The notes under the pieces are model-generated. The model did no database searches and was not told where the DNA came from. It saw only the letters and a program-made list of their open reading frames with translations. Position numbers and translations under genes: made by a program. Source: Dysidea avara (taxonomy: Eukaryota; Porifera; Demospongiae; Dictyoceratida; Dysideidae). Taken from it: a stretch of 64,000 nucleotides of DNA. How positions within the stretch are numbered: position 1 is the first letter of the stretch; each line of letters begins with the position of its first letter. Positions 13,356-24,890 of the stretch are shown piece after piece. The stretch spans positions 22,157,133 to 22,221,132 of the forward strand of contig NC_089274.1 in NCBI RefSeq assembly GCF_963678975.1. The letters are read 5' to 3'.

Positions 13356-13718
13356 ATACTATTATAAAATGTATTTTATTCACAGTTATTTAAAAAATCT
13401 TCCTTTTCCTAATCAGTTCTTATTGATTACCTGTTACTTACATAATCCCTTTCATGTTTATCTTTTATCGTTATGTTATTATTGTTATTCATATACAACA
13501 ACAGCTATCTCTGATGTACTATTCCATGTATCTTCAAACAAAAGGTCCATATAGTTCCATATCAGCTATGTTATTCATATGAGCCTCAAATGGTATTAAC
13601 TGCTATGCATGTCTTTAATTTTGAGATCACTTATAGACTAGTTAAAGTACCTAATTACTTGTCCAATTAATTCTTGTCCACAAGTAGCTGCACAGGTGCC
13701 ACTGTCAGATTGACTGTT

Positions 13719-15098
13719 ATTGATTGATACTGAGCAATCAGCACTGCTGGTATGCTCAGGAAGAAAAATTCCACACACGTGCATTGCAGATTCAGGCCAG
13801 GGGTGTCAGAGCAAAAGTGAGAGTGGTAAAGCTCAGTCTTAATGCTACCAAAGGCAACTCTGGCAGCATCCCCCCCCAGAAAAAATTTGAAAATTTCACA
13901 CTTTGAGATGCCATCCAAATATCTGCTTTCTACATTGATTAAGAGTTGTATAGGGATAAATTACAGTCATGGCTAGTTCAGCTAGCTTTAGCTATAATAA
14001 AGAATGGCATACACAAGTCCTTCATTTGCAAAATATCCTTATCAGGCTAAATGTGCCCATGCATGGGATAGTGTTGCTAGTTTTATTATACTCAGTAGCT
14101 ATGGATAAACTCCTGCACATTTTATTTCAAATTCACCTGAAACCAAAGTGAACTAAAGTCAAACTAGCTGTGAAATTGTCACCTAGCATCTTCATGCGTA
14201 CTAAGCGCCTCTAAAATAATTATCTTGTTGCTGTTATTTAAGATATTCAGAGCCTTCACACAACCATTCAAAATGACAAAAATCAACACTGAGACACTAT
14301 TTGCTGCTTCAAAAATACAGCACTGAACTAGAGAATCTGGCTCTCCCCAACCACCTACAACTTAGCCTGTTTGTGCCCCTCTCCTTGCCAGCTCCCAGAT
14401 TCACCCCTGTGTATGTACTATTTTAAGAACCAAAAGTTTCACTTCTGCTGCATAATATGCATGGACACATCATACATACAAATTGTGCTTATTGAATTAG
14501 TGTAATGTATTAATTGGAAGTAGCTCAATATTTGAAATCAGTACTAGGTAGCTATTCTAAAAAACCTTCTCTTGTAGTAGTAACCATACAGGGGTATGAT
14601 GGAGTGCTATAGTTAAGCTTTGGTCAATGATAGTTCCACAACACATCATAGCTTATCATATGGTGTCATCTGTAATGCTATACAAACAGTTAATGTAGCC
14701 TATAAATGGATAATTTTTTATTAAACAACGTGTAAAAATCTTTCTTTTCCTAATCGGTTCTTGTTGATCACCTCTCTTTCATGTTTATCTATACAATAAC
14801 AGTTATCTCTGATGTACTATTCCAAGTATCTTTAAACAAAAGGTCCATACAGTAATATAGTTCCACTGATGATATCAACTATGCAGTTATTCATATGAGC
14901 CTCAAATGGTATTAACTGCTATGCCTATAATTTTGAGATCACTTAAAGACCAGTTAAAGCAAGAGTTCATAAAAAAAGATAGTAGCTAAAAGCCTCACTA
15001 TTTTTTTATTATGAATTCTTGGCAATTAATTCATGACCACAAATAGCTGTACAGGTATCATTATGCAGGTTGACTGATCTATTTATTTATTGATTGAT
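13719..15098. repeat. Truncated duplication unit C
   Basis: It starts at the ATTG junction with the unit-start sequence (13719-13910, compare 15110-15330) and ends with the unit-end sequence (about 14410-15080, compare 5400-6030). The FReD-bearing middle is missing. Around 14388-14408 a hAT-like end (cagattcacccctg) abuts the unit-end part, so a transposon sits at the deletion point. No gene is seen. Confidence 0.7.
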
Positions 15099-15156
15099 TG
15101 ATTAATTAATTAATAATTGATTGATACTGAGCAGTCAGCACTGCTGGTCTGCTCAG

Positions 15157-15159
<3 letters not shown>

Positions 15160-15209
<50 letters not shown>
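15160..15209. repeat. (AC)n microsatellite
   Basis: About 25 perfect AC units are inserted in the unit-start sequence of unit D. The equivalent positions in units A and C lack the tract. Confidence 0.95.
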
Positions 15210-15213
<4 letters not shown>

Positions 15214-16573
15214 CATCGCAGATTCAGGGGCATCAGTGAAAGTGTCAAGGCTCAGTCCTATAATGTTACCTAGTTTAAGAGTCTGGGGACATGTTCCCCC
15301 AGAAAAAATCACACTTTGAGATGGTGATTTTGTAGTGTAATACTGTGTGCAAGTTGCTATAGCTAACTGTCTGACAAATGCACGTTCCACTGTAAAAATG
15401 TTAGAGATAGGCACTGACCAAAACACACCTCTGTAATACTGTTTAACATTACATATGCTTGGTTAAATAAATATAAAAGTGGTGGTACATGTTATAATGA
15501 TTTAATCAGCTGTGGGGGTATAGCTACCTAATTCAGATCACAGCTTTTAATTAGTGCAGGTGACTAAAAACCTGAATTAACTACATTAATAGCTGTACAA
15601 GTATAGCACATTTCAAGCAGAAGTGATGTTGATTGCAAACAGTGAAGAAATCAAGCCTGTAACCTTAACCATATAGTCGAGTCATGCTTGGCTAAAGGAA
15701 TCAGTTAGTCAACCATGTAGTCAGTTATGTATTTTAAAAAAAATCATATAAAAACTGGCATTTTTGGGTGAGCCAATACTGCCAAGCTGATGTAAAGGAA
15801 AAGTGAGGCTAGTTTTAGTGATATTTTTAGGCAGGAAAGCCCAAATCTTCATGATCCCTACTATACTGTACAATTTTAAGCCGTATGGTCTTTATCAATC
15901 TCTTACCATTAAGGAAGCAGACCGCACTGTGGTGTATGCTGTGCTCTCCTGTCACATATCAGTGGCAAATGCATTAAGATTCCAAGGGTTCCATATACAG
16001 TGTAGATTCCCAATCACTTTATGGGTAATTTTTGATGAAACCAAATTTATCAATGAAGTAAGTAGCTACCGCCTATACTGGTAATCTTTCATAACCTATG
16101 ATACAAAACCAATCTCCAAAGTGCTTCTCCGAGTACACTAAGTGACTTTAAAATAATTATCATCTTATATGTTGAGGTTTATATAAATGTAAATAAAGTT
16201 TCAAAATACTTCTACAAGTGTCATATTTCAGCAGTGAAAACAAATGTCATTGAAAAGTACATGGGTTCTCTGCAGACTGTAGCTACCATGCTCTTTGGAT
16301 TGGAATCCACCCTTTCAAAGGTCTGGATCTACTGTTGATTATATTAACACAAAAATTACAAAGTGATACTTGAAACATGCATGTATGCATGCATGACACA
16401 TGAAATCTACGCACTTATAGGCTAGTTACTTTAAGATGAGACTGGTGAGTGGCAGTTGATGTGATAACAGAAGAGGCATGTCAAATATTTCTGTTTAAAT
16501 GCTAGAACATGTTTGTAGTGTACATAAAATTCTTGCCTATATAGTCAATTGTATAACCTATAATTCATAGCAT

Positions 16574-16579
16574 TTTATT
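16574..16579 (-). promoter_or_regulatory. Candidate poly(A) signal for FReD copy 3
   Basis: On the minus strand this reads AATAAA, about 128 nt downstream of the FReD copy 3 stop codon. The distance is plausible but AT-rich DNA makes chance matches common. Confidence 0.35.
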
Positions 16580-16706
16580 ATAAAACTCAATAAATAAACT
16601 TGAAGCTATACATATATGCATGCATGTGTACATACATGTGATAATTATACATATATATGCCTACATTATACTGGGCCACTTCTGTTGTTAATAAGTTAGT
16701 ACAATA

Positions 16707-17513
16707 TCACTGAGTCGCACAGTTGAGAGGACGTATTTTCATTTCTATCCAACTTGGGTTATAGTAACTGCCTCCAAAGCCAATCGATCCATATTGAACA
16801 GGATTGTACTGAGAGTTGAGATTGATGTTCCAACAACTGTTATACCACCATCCTCCATTGCCTCTAGCATTGGCAACCTTTGCTGCACAGTTTCCTGCCC
16901 ACCATCTATCATTGTCATTATCATATGTGCTGAACTTCATCCCATTGAGGTGATGATGTGTTAAGAATGGATCAGTAGGAGTTTCACCGGAAAACCCACC
17001 AATAGTCAGTGGGTATTTTTCACTAGCACTTCCTACTCTAAACAGATTGTAGTGAAGATAGGATCTGGTCTTGTTGGGAAATTCAAAATCCACTCTGAAT
17101 TCCCATCGGCCAGTTTGGGTAAGACAGTTCATAGCCTTAAGGCCATACCAGAATTCTCCATTCAGGTCTCCAAATCCTTTCTCATAGTCAGCCCAGCGCC
17201 GATCAAAATTCTTAGATCCATCTTTCCTCCTCTGTATTACTGTCCACCCTCCATTTGCTGTTGTAGTGTCACAGTACATACCAACTATTGACAGTCTCCC
17301 ATTACACCAACTGTTCATTTTGTATACACCAGATGGAGATTGGTCGAAATGATTCTCTTTGAAAACACAACAATTGTCAGGAGGTGGTAGGCCACAGGGA
17401 TATAGATGTTTTTCTGTATTTTTCAGTATTTTTTTAATTTGCTGATCACAATATGTACTAGCAACTATCCCAGTAACAAACAGTAATATGAGAATGACAT
17501 GAGGTGTTATCAT
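16707..17513 (-). CDS. Secreted fibrinogen-related domain (FReD) protein, copy 3
   Basis: This is an intact 268-aa single-exon gene. A signal peptide is visible at 1-20 (VILILLFVTGIVAS), followed by the short Cys-rich linker (YPCGLPPPDNCC) and a complete FReD. The FReD has GGWTVIQRR, GEFWYGL, STYDNDND for the predicted Ca2+ site and GGWWYNSCW for the pocket lip. Compared with copies 1 and 2 it differs mainly in the signal peptide, the linker and the 180-225 region around the Ca2+/ligand lobe (RWWAGNCAAKVANARGN against KQRTGNCAMKVGNATGN). The framework is nearly unchanged. It is most similar to the pseudogene at 37349-38490, with which it also shares about 1 kb of upstream flank. By family analogy it is a secreted lectin-like protein; the ligand is unknown. 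Confidence 0.9.
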   Translation of the reverse strand: MITPHVILILLFVTGIVASTYCDQQIKKILKNTEKHLYPCGLPPPDNCCVFKENHFDQSPSGVYKMNSWCNGRLSIVGMYCDTTTANGGWTVIQRRKDGSKNFDRRWADYEKGFGDLNGEFWYGLKAMNCLTQTGRWEFRVDFEFPNKTRSYLHYNLFRVGSASEKYPLTIGGFSGETPTDPFLTHHHLNGMKFSTYDNDNDRWWAGNCAAKVANARGNGGWWYNSCWNINLNSQYNPVQYGSIGFGGSYYNPSWIEMKIRPLNCATQ

Positions 17514-18600
17514 TGTAAATAGATTTGTCTACAGAGTACAGAATTACATGTAATACTACTATTGCACATGTCATGGGATATGTTATACTGCAAGTGTGTG
17601 TACAATACATAGTAGGGCTTTTAGTATGTGATGCAACATTTAATTTAAACCTAACACTGAGCCATACATTTTATTGCTCAGTCACAACCTTAATCAGTTG
17701 CTATGTGTGCAACTTAACTTGTATTCATAAACAAATAATGTATGTAAACATTGTTCCCCTACCCCATAAACATGTATCTGCTGCTTGTTTACCATGAGCT
17801 GATATGCTATACACACCCTATTTAGGAAATTCTGATGTCTAACTCTAGGTAAGTACATATGTGCTTCAGCCATACTAGCCTATATATATATTACCTGTTC
17901 ATTTAGAAATCCTGTTATATAATGTAGTCTAACTGTATAAACCCATATATGTATAATGAATGAGTTGTACACTCAGCTTTTTAAAACTGCATGTAAATGT
18001 CATATATATAAAGTATGTATAGGTGTACTAACAACTATTATAGTTTTAAAACAATACTGTACACACATGAATAAAATCAGATCATTCACTTTAGCAGAAC
18101 CAGACAATAATTGAATTATACATCACCAATCTATTAATGTCTATATCTTTAACCTAGCTAGCAATCTGTTGTTTCACATCACTGTCCTTGGACTATTGTA
18201 TCACAGTGTTCATGAGCACATACACATTGGTAAGATATCTACTGACATAGTTATAGTAATAAACTCACTTATCAAGACTGACAAGACACCTCCACAAAAT
18301 TATAAGCTCACTACAAATAGATTATTAGATTATTAAGTTGAGTCCAATTGGCTGATGAATGTTGACACTGTGGTTGCTGTGCTATTTATCTCAGTGACCT
18401 GATAGTGATCTTAGATTTATTATTAGAAGAGTCAGGCATTACCCTATATATGTTTGCCTGGCTGTCTATTGTCACTTAGTGACCTTAATACACAATGGCA
18501 GTGTATTGTGTTGACATTTCATTGTGGTTTCACTTTACAGTTTTGTACATTCAGTATATGTCAATAGTCTATACAGTAGCATAATATGCTATTAACCTTT

Positions 18601-19361
18601 GCCATCACGAACTACATAGGAGGAAATGACTACATTGGAAGAGGAAGCAAATATTCTTCAACATAACATGATCATATTGTGTTCTTATTATAATTAAAGT
18701 TAGTGTGTAAAGTTAACTAGCTATATATTTCCTTTCTAAGCGATAACTTTGTCTAAAGGATACCCTCTCTTGGCAACAGAAGTGCAATGCCTATTCTACC
18801 TGTCAATGATTAGTAATAACTTTAACACTATGTATAGTTTTATAGACACATGTATTAGGTTAGTGTCTACTGAGCATTATAGTACGTGTACAGTAATCAC
18901 AGAAAGTGTGATATTGTAAAAGTATATGATAGTAGCTGTGTGTAATGTATTCATTTTTTTAAATCAATTAGATTCAACAGTTTTAAAAGTTAAATTAATA
19001 ATAGCAAGAATTCCCCCCATAATATTGTGAACTCTTGATAATAAATGTATTGATTAATTTGGAAGCACATGTTGCTATTAAGAAGTATGTCTGAGTACTT
19101 CACCATGGGAACTTTGATTTAAGATAAGCAATCATGATTCTTACTACTTGTATGCATATATAGATTTTACAGAAATACACCACCGCTTTTCAAACAATAT
19201 GCTATATACATATACTCTACCATTAATCCTCTGTCGAACAGCGGAAAACCGTTGCTCTGTGGGTGCATTCCGGCACTTGTACACTACACAGTAAAACCAT
19301 GCAGGCTGGCAGGCAGGCATTCATTTCTCCCTCTGTCACCATAGCAGAACCTTCTCCACTA
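18601..19361. other. Gene-free stretch
   Basis: AT-rich sequence without a credible ORF. 19219-19340 is less AT-rich and contains a short GGCAGGCAGGCA run, but I recognise no element boundaries. Confidence 0.5.
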
Positions 19362-19364
19362 TTA

Positions 19365-19744
19365 GGCCACTCCAAATAAATTCTCTGTTTCCCGTCCTGG
19401 ACTCAAGCATATGTGCATGCGGGCGGTCGGTCCATTTCCATTATTCTTTATAAGATTAGCAGCTTTTTAAGCCATTATTTGTCTAGCACAACCATAAAAA
19501 GCTGTATAAAAGCATGCTTAAGCTTATTCCTTCCTTTTTAAGCAGCAAAAATAACACAAACGTGAAGTTTGTGCCAACTTGATAGCACTGCTGACACGTG
19601 AGCTGATATGGTTTCAAGTGAGCCTGTCAGTATGCAACAATAACCGGAAAATAATGAAAGAATACGGAATAATGGAATATTTATAGCTGACAGTAACTAG
19701 ATGCGGGCGGTGGACGGGAAACAGAGAATTTATTTGGAGTGGCC
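19365..19744. mobile_element. PIF/Harbinger-like MITE (TTA target duplication)
   Basis: The terminal inverted repeats begin GGCCACTCCAAATAAATTCT and match for about 32 bp at the right end. A TTA trinucleotide flanks both sides (19362-19364, 19745-19747), the TWA target typical of Harbinger elements. It is 380 bp long with no ORF. Subterminal ATGCGGGCGG occurs in inverted orientation near both ends. A relative lies at 42261-42609. Confidence 0.8.
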
Positions 19745-19747
19745 TTA

Positions 19748-21639
19748 CTCTAGCACTTTAGCAATATCCTATTATTCAAATTTGAATTTCCTCCACACCA
19801 ACAGTCTATTTGATATACACCATATAGCTGGGAAGTTTAGTAAAGGAATGAAAAGCCTTAAGGCACAGCAAGTTGATATGGTATAGTATTTGGTTGCTTG
19901 ATGGTACACTTTTGTTTGAGGTTATTAGCTGCTATTTCTAATTTCCTGAATTATATGAAGTTAGTGAGGGACAGGTCCAGGGGGTAACAGGAACTCTATC
20001 CATGTCTGTATTTCAGGAACTATGCATCACTACCAACACAAATAATGTCTATGTAACTATACCCATTGTTCAACTTTGTTCCAGAAGAGTATAGCTTCCT
20101 TTTCCTTCAAAATACAGGTTTCGATTGTGGGTTGCATAAAGTTTTAATTGTGGGTTTTGTATACTATTATTCAGATGATTAGTAGTGTTTTCCATTATGG
20201 CTATAAGAGGTGATTAGTGTGGTTTTAGGATTCAAAAAGTGTTAGTTGGTTTAACTGGTTACAGTTATCAGCTTCAGTATAATATGTAGCTACCAACTCA
20301 GCCATTTAGCAAACTGTAGTCATAGTCTCATACGGCAGCTATAGCATATTCACCCACTTTTGACTATGAATGTAAAATTTGTATCAGTTACCTTCTGATT
20401 TGACCCCATGCATGCTGTGGGTTATGGTGCGGGCATTTTTAGCTAGCTATAGATCAGTCTTCGTAACCCAGATCTAGAAATAAGTTGACTATCATAACAG
20501 CAAATTCAGAAAGCCCATAAATGCAAATACATAGTTGCACTTTGCTAAGGATTGCCATTGGACTAGCTAATAGCTACCAGTACCCTTCACTGCATTCTGC
20601 TTTTCATTGGTGTTAAGGTAAACAAAGTGTCACTATAGGCTAAGGAGCATGCATACTAATAATTGTAACGTTCAACACCACTACTACTTAGCTATACATA
20701 TGTTTCTGCCTCTTAGATTTAGCTGATTAGAGCATATGGCTAAGAGGAGCTGATGCATTATGGTATATAGCTAGCTATATCTAAATGCTTTGCAGCTATT
20801 AATGAAAAGATTATCATGCATGCGTACATGATAGCTACTCAATGCATATTGCAATCAGTCTTGATTTAAAGGAAAAGTTAAATTTAATGATATAAACTGA
20901 CATTCCATTATCTTCCACTGTAAAACTGCTAAAAACACTCAGATTCACCTTCAGAGGGCCTACTTTTCAAAAATTTCCTGGGGGGGTAGCATGCCCCCAG
21001 ACCCCCCTAGGTGGGCTCGCACATTAATGTAGCCATTATTCCAAATAGCTAATTTGACCATGGATACTACATGAATCTTACCACTAGGGCCTTGTGAGAA
21101 GGCTTGGTATCTTCTAATGCCTGGCTCAGTAGTTACCTATGTCCCTGTCCAGTTAGCAGTTGTTATAGTGATCAAGGAGGCTTTGTATATACATTTAAGG
21201 AACACTGTGGTGTCTGCCCTTGCAAGCATAGGTGATGGAAACTTATGCTTATAACAAAAGATCAAAATACTCTAATAGAGCAGTCACATTTCCATGAAAA
21301 CTGTGTTAGTTACTTAAAATCTGAATACCACACTGCATTTAACATTATCAACTTTCAGTTTCAGAATCCATGTCTAGTCTGTCTACCCTTACTGCATAAA
21401 TTAATAATCTGATCAAATTCTTAACACCATTATTGGTCATATCATGGTCTAAGTAGTCAGCAGATCCCATACACTCACGCACTACAGTGAAACTGTCCTT
21501 CACATATTTTACCACCATCAACACTAATATCTTTGCCTTCATGTAGTTAAGTTCTGGTACATAGTATAATGGTTAAGACAAATATCTTATATACCAACTC
21601 CTAATATAAATCTATTGCAAAAATCAAAAAAGAAACTGT
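19748..21639. other. Gene-free stretch with transposon fragments
   Basis: No credible gene. 20098-20165 has two GATTGTGGGTT-like words also seen near 45265-45310 and 49000-49230. 20960-21020 is a GC-rich block (tgcccccagacccccctagg) like the interiors of the hAT-like elements. A single CTCTAATAGAG motif lies at 21270-21280. The small minus-strand ORF at 21348-21542 (64 aa) is unsupported. Confidence 0.5.
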
Positions 21640-22790
21640 TGCCAATGTTCATCAAGTCTTTTCTTAAACAAAAAAAGCATTGGGTGACTGTACAATGTCT
21701 CTTGAGAGGCTATTCCAATTGTTGACCACTCTTTGAGAAAAACCATGTTTCTTGATGACTATACTATTTGTATAGTTTAAATCCATTGTTTCTTGTAGAC
21801 ATAGATACAATTATTGATGGCAAAGAAGTTCTCAAAGGGATATCTGCTTATGCCTTGAACCATCTTATAATATCCATTCTACATCTTCTGTACAACAAAA
21901 GACTAAGAGTGCTCAGCCTTTCACTATATGGGGCATCCTTGAGTTGCAAGGCTAGTCGTGTTACTTGTCTTTGAACCTGCTCTAACAGATGTATACCACC
22001 CAACTGATAAGGATTCCAAATCACTGATGCATATAGTTTAGATTACTATTATTGAATGAGCGGTTACCATAGCAGTACCAGTCTGCTATAGGTTAGGCCG
22101 CAGGCCTTTGAGTATGCCCATATCTAGATTGAGTCCAAAAATCATCTAGGCATTTCTTAAAAGATGAGGATGGATTAACTGGTATAAAATGTCCAAAGCA
22201 TGTTAGAGTCAAGAGACACGTATTAAAATTCCAGTAAGAGCATCAGCCAATATTCGAGATGTTTAAATCAGTTGTAAAGAAAGTTTGTTCTCCATATGTC
22301 CTTGTAATAGGAACAACACTATCTCCAGTAGTCATTGTATAATTGTAAGTGTCAGGGGAATGCCCTATAGACTTAACATAGTATTTCTGAAAGCTAAAAA
22401 ACAACTGCCATCCCCTAGACCAAGATGGTTATCTACGCCTCACTGCAAAATTAAATGGTCATCACTTCTAATTGGTCAATATAATTTTGTGTCATCTGCA
22501 AACAGAGATAACATAACATCCAGAAGGTCATTAACAAATAGAATAGGTCCCAGTATACTACCTTGTGGTACGCCATGCACTAGTAATATTTATCCACTCC
22601 GAATAGGATCCCCGAATATTGACTCTTTGCTCTTTGTCTAGAAAATCTTGTATCTATAATCCACTAAACTTTCCTTTTAAACCTTATGTAACAGTTCAAT
22701 TTAGATAATAATCTACCATGAGGAACTCAATCAAAAGCTTTTTGGAATCAAAATATCAAACAGTACGGTAGTACTATTTAAGTAGGGATT
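21640..22790 (-). pseudogene. LINE reverse transcriptase remnant (CR1/Jockey-like)
   Basis: Read on the minus strand, broken pieces follow the order of a non-LTR reverse transcriptase. They are an AFD-VPH-like region near 22760-22720, a segment ending DWINITS-like near 22580, and the RT motif GVPQGSILGPILF at about 22560-22520. These are followed by the catalytic FADDTKLY at about 22495-22470. The C-terminal segment YASVIWNPYQ, LEQVQRQVTRLAL, then WFKA and TRNNGFKLYK lies at about 22030-21765, and a WNSL end follows. Stops and frameshifts occur throughout, so it is inactive. The 3' end is indistinct near 21640. Confidence 0.8.
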
Positions 22791-23369
22791 CCCAAAAATG
22801 ACACACGCCACCTAAAATGCTGTCTTAAAAAACACATTTTACATGACAAAAATCACCTTTACAGAATAATATTAGTCCATCTAACATCAATTACAGCATT
22901 AAAAACAAGAAAACACTTTCAGGTGGCTGGATATAGAATTTTTAAAAATCACCAAAACTTGAATTTTCGTCAGCCTGCCTGCCTGACCACAGTTGCAAAG
23001 CTGGAGGTCAAATGAAACAGTGTATGGTCACCATTTTATGCCACAATAACAAACTCACCAGTAGGATGTGCAATTTGGGGTTCCAACGAGTGTGCCCTCT
23101 GCACCTAGTCTTTCCTTTTATCTTCAATCAGCTGGTCTTAGGCCTTCTTCATGCAAAGAAATCATATTGAGGTGTTAATTTTCCCATTCAACACTTTCCT
23201 TGAGTAGCATATTTAATATTATTTAAGCAGCACATGTTGCTGTCAGACCTTCAGTGCTGGTCACTGTAAAGCTTTAATAACAATAACAAAAGTGCTTACA
23301 CTTGGTAGATACCTGTAACTTCACGATAGATTCATACCACGCCTACTAATGTGATCTTGGTTGATTAAT
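22791..23369. other. Gene-free stretch with SINE 3' fragment
   Basis: No ORF of note. 23231-23290 carries a 45-bp word (tgctgtcagaccttcagtgc and flanks) followed by a TTAATAACAATAAC tail. The same word is found inverted at 52275-52320 and 52940-52985, so this is a fragment of the SINE described there. Confidence 0.6.
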
Positions 23370-23705
23370 CATAATGATGCCTAGTAACTGAACTATGCAA
23401 TGCTGGCTTACTCAATTATTTTTCTTTTTAGAGAATGCTTAGCCTAATTAAACCAACATGCTAAACTCAAACCCACAATGCAAAACTTTAAGCAGCTCTA
23501 TATAAAGAATCAAAGGGAATGAATTGATGCTTTGTTACTACTTAAGCACCAAAGGCAGTTGTGGTCAGGGCTAGATCATGATATCATCCTAACCACAGGG
23601 CAACATCATGGCAAACTACCATGATATCCACAGGGCAACACAAGAAATATAGCTCTATGGTTTCCTTTGATCTAAGGTGTCAAAGTGGTATATATCATGC
23701 TAATT
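23370..23705. repeat. Dispersed repeat, copy 1 (second copy at 45479-45730)
   Basis: Shares an ordered series of words with 45479-45730: gtaactgaactatgcaatgc, aaacccacaatgcaaaactt, ggcagttgtggtcaggg, and the end tttcctttgatct-aggtgtcaaagtggtatat. The end word also recurs as the terminal repeat of the palindrome cluster at 44.4-49.5 kb. It has no coding capacity. Confidence 0.7.
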
Positions 23706-24447
23706 TATTCTAAGAAATCCTCAGATTTCTTTGATGTTCTTTGCCATCTCTTTGTGTGTTATATAGTTATACATCTTGAGATTGACTGTGAGATTAAGGT
23801 TCTTGGTACTATTGTGAAAGCATCCAAATGAGCCCCTTTGTCTGAAATGGAGTACAGTGAGTTCTGCTTGATAAGTTCTAGACACCTGTCTCAATGTTAC
23901 ACAATGTGCTAAATATATTGAGCCATTAGAATAATCTGGCACTGCTCACCTCTTCGCAAAAAGTAAGGGTCCAGATACCATATCATTTCAAAAGGAGCTC
24001 AATTAGATAACGTATGTGATGCTGGTTACGTCAGATGATTACCCTTCAATTCATTGTGTTGCCAAGGCGATTTGCATGCGAATGTGATTGGCACGCATAA
24101 ATTGGCTACTGCAGAATTTCAGAATTAGAAATGATTTAGTAGACTATCTGTATTTTACAAGACCTTTACTTTGTGTGAAGGGGCGGGCTGCACCAGACTA
24201 CCATTAGCAGTTAAGTGGTATTTATGTGCAACTGTAATTTTATTCTTTATTCACGATCGTTATGGTGAATAGCTACCTACTTACATATAATATGTTTGAA
24301 CTCAACCATTGACAGCAATGCCTTGTTGTTATTCTTACATTGTTTCCAGTGTCTTGTGCCCACTATCAAAATTTACATGGCCCAAAATAAATGAAGCATG
24401 CCAGCAGTTTCCCACATGTGTAGGTGATTAACCCACATGGCACATAT
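23706..24447. other. Gene-free stretch
   Basis: The 73-codon minus-strand ORF at 23721-23942 has no recognisable features. Isolated words such as ATTTGCAT (about 24070) and TTACGTCA-like (about 24025) could be promoter motifs, but no gene start is evident nearby. Confidence 0.4.
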
Positions 24448-24796
24448 TAGTTATACCACGGGCACTCATGCTTTGCCTTATATATGCATACTTGCACTTG
24501 GGCCTGTAGCCCTCGTACAAGTGCGTATATATCAGGATGGAATTTATTTACAAGTTGTTTTGCATAGTAGCAATGTATCTACACCATCTATTTATGCTAT
24601 CTCATGCTTTGCCTTATATATGCATACTTGTACTCAGGCCTGTAGCCCTGTATATATTGGGATGAAATTTATAAGTTGCTTTGCATCTCATTTTGCGTAT
24701 ATAGTAGTGCATATATATCTACACTATCTATACCATGGGTATGAGTACTTTGCCTTATATATGCATACTTGCACTCAGGATTACGGCCCTCGTGCA

Positions 24797-24827
<31 letters not shown>

Positions 24828-24890
24828 CAGGCAAAGAGCTTGTGCCCATGGTATCGAGCTTGTGCCCATGGTATCACTGTTACATATAGA
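24448..24890. mobile_element. Palindromic MITE family (TTATACCATGGGCAC), multimerised copy
   Basis: It begins TAGTTATACCACGGGCACTC and ends with two tandem copies of GAGCTTGTGCCCATGGTATC. The interior repeats the module CTTTGCCTTATATATGCATA three times (about 24472, 24610, 24750), each followed by a Gly/Cys-rich-looking GCCTGTAGCCCT-type word. Related short palindromes lie at 44946-45081, 46059-46174 and 48845-48906. ORFs here on both strands are by-products of the repeat. Confidence 0.7.

Larger units (their letters stand above)
6037..13718. repeat. Segmental duplication unit B (contains FReD copy 2)
   Basis: It is colinear with unit A but lengthened by two insertions, at 7350-7997 and 12225-13355. 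The only convincing gene is the FReD gene at 9493-10302. The flanks 6051-9492 and 10303-12224 are diverged duplicates of unit A, where indels break any shared reading frame, so I see no other gene. Confidence 0.85.
15099..18600. repeat. Duplication unit D (contains FReD copy 3)
   Basis: The first 360 bp match the start of units A and C, and 16560-18590 is the FReD copy 3 region. Its flank 17514-18590 is closely matched by 38491-38595 plus 39988-40878. The stretch 15470-16560 shows no clear match to units A or B and I recognise no gene in it. 17514-18600 contains only the conserved flank. Confidence 0.75.

Noticed and set aside
13068-14408. A single hAT element spanning 12225-14408 using the end at about 14388-14408
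   Set aside because: That span would include the ATTG unit junction at 13719 and the flanks do not match as target copies; two separate elements in two units explain the ends better.
15803-16084. 93-codon ORF in unit D
   Set aside because: No recognisable domain, no counterpart in units A or B, and AT-rich composition like the surroundings.
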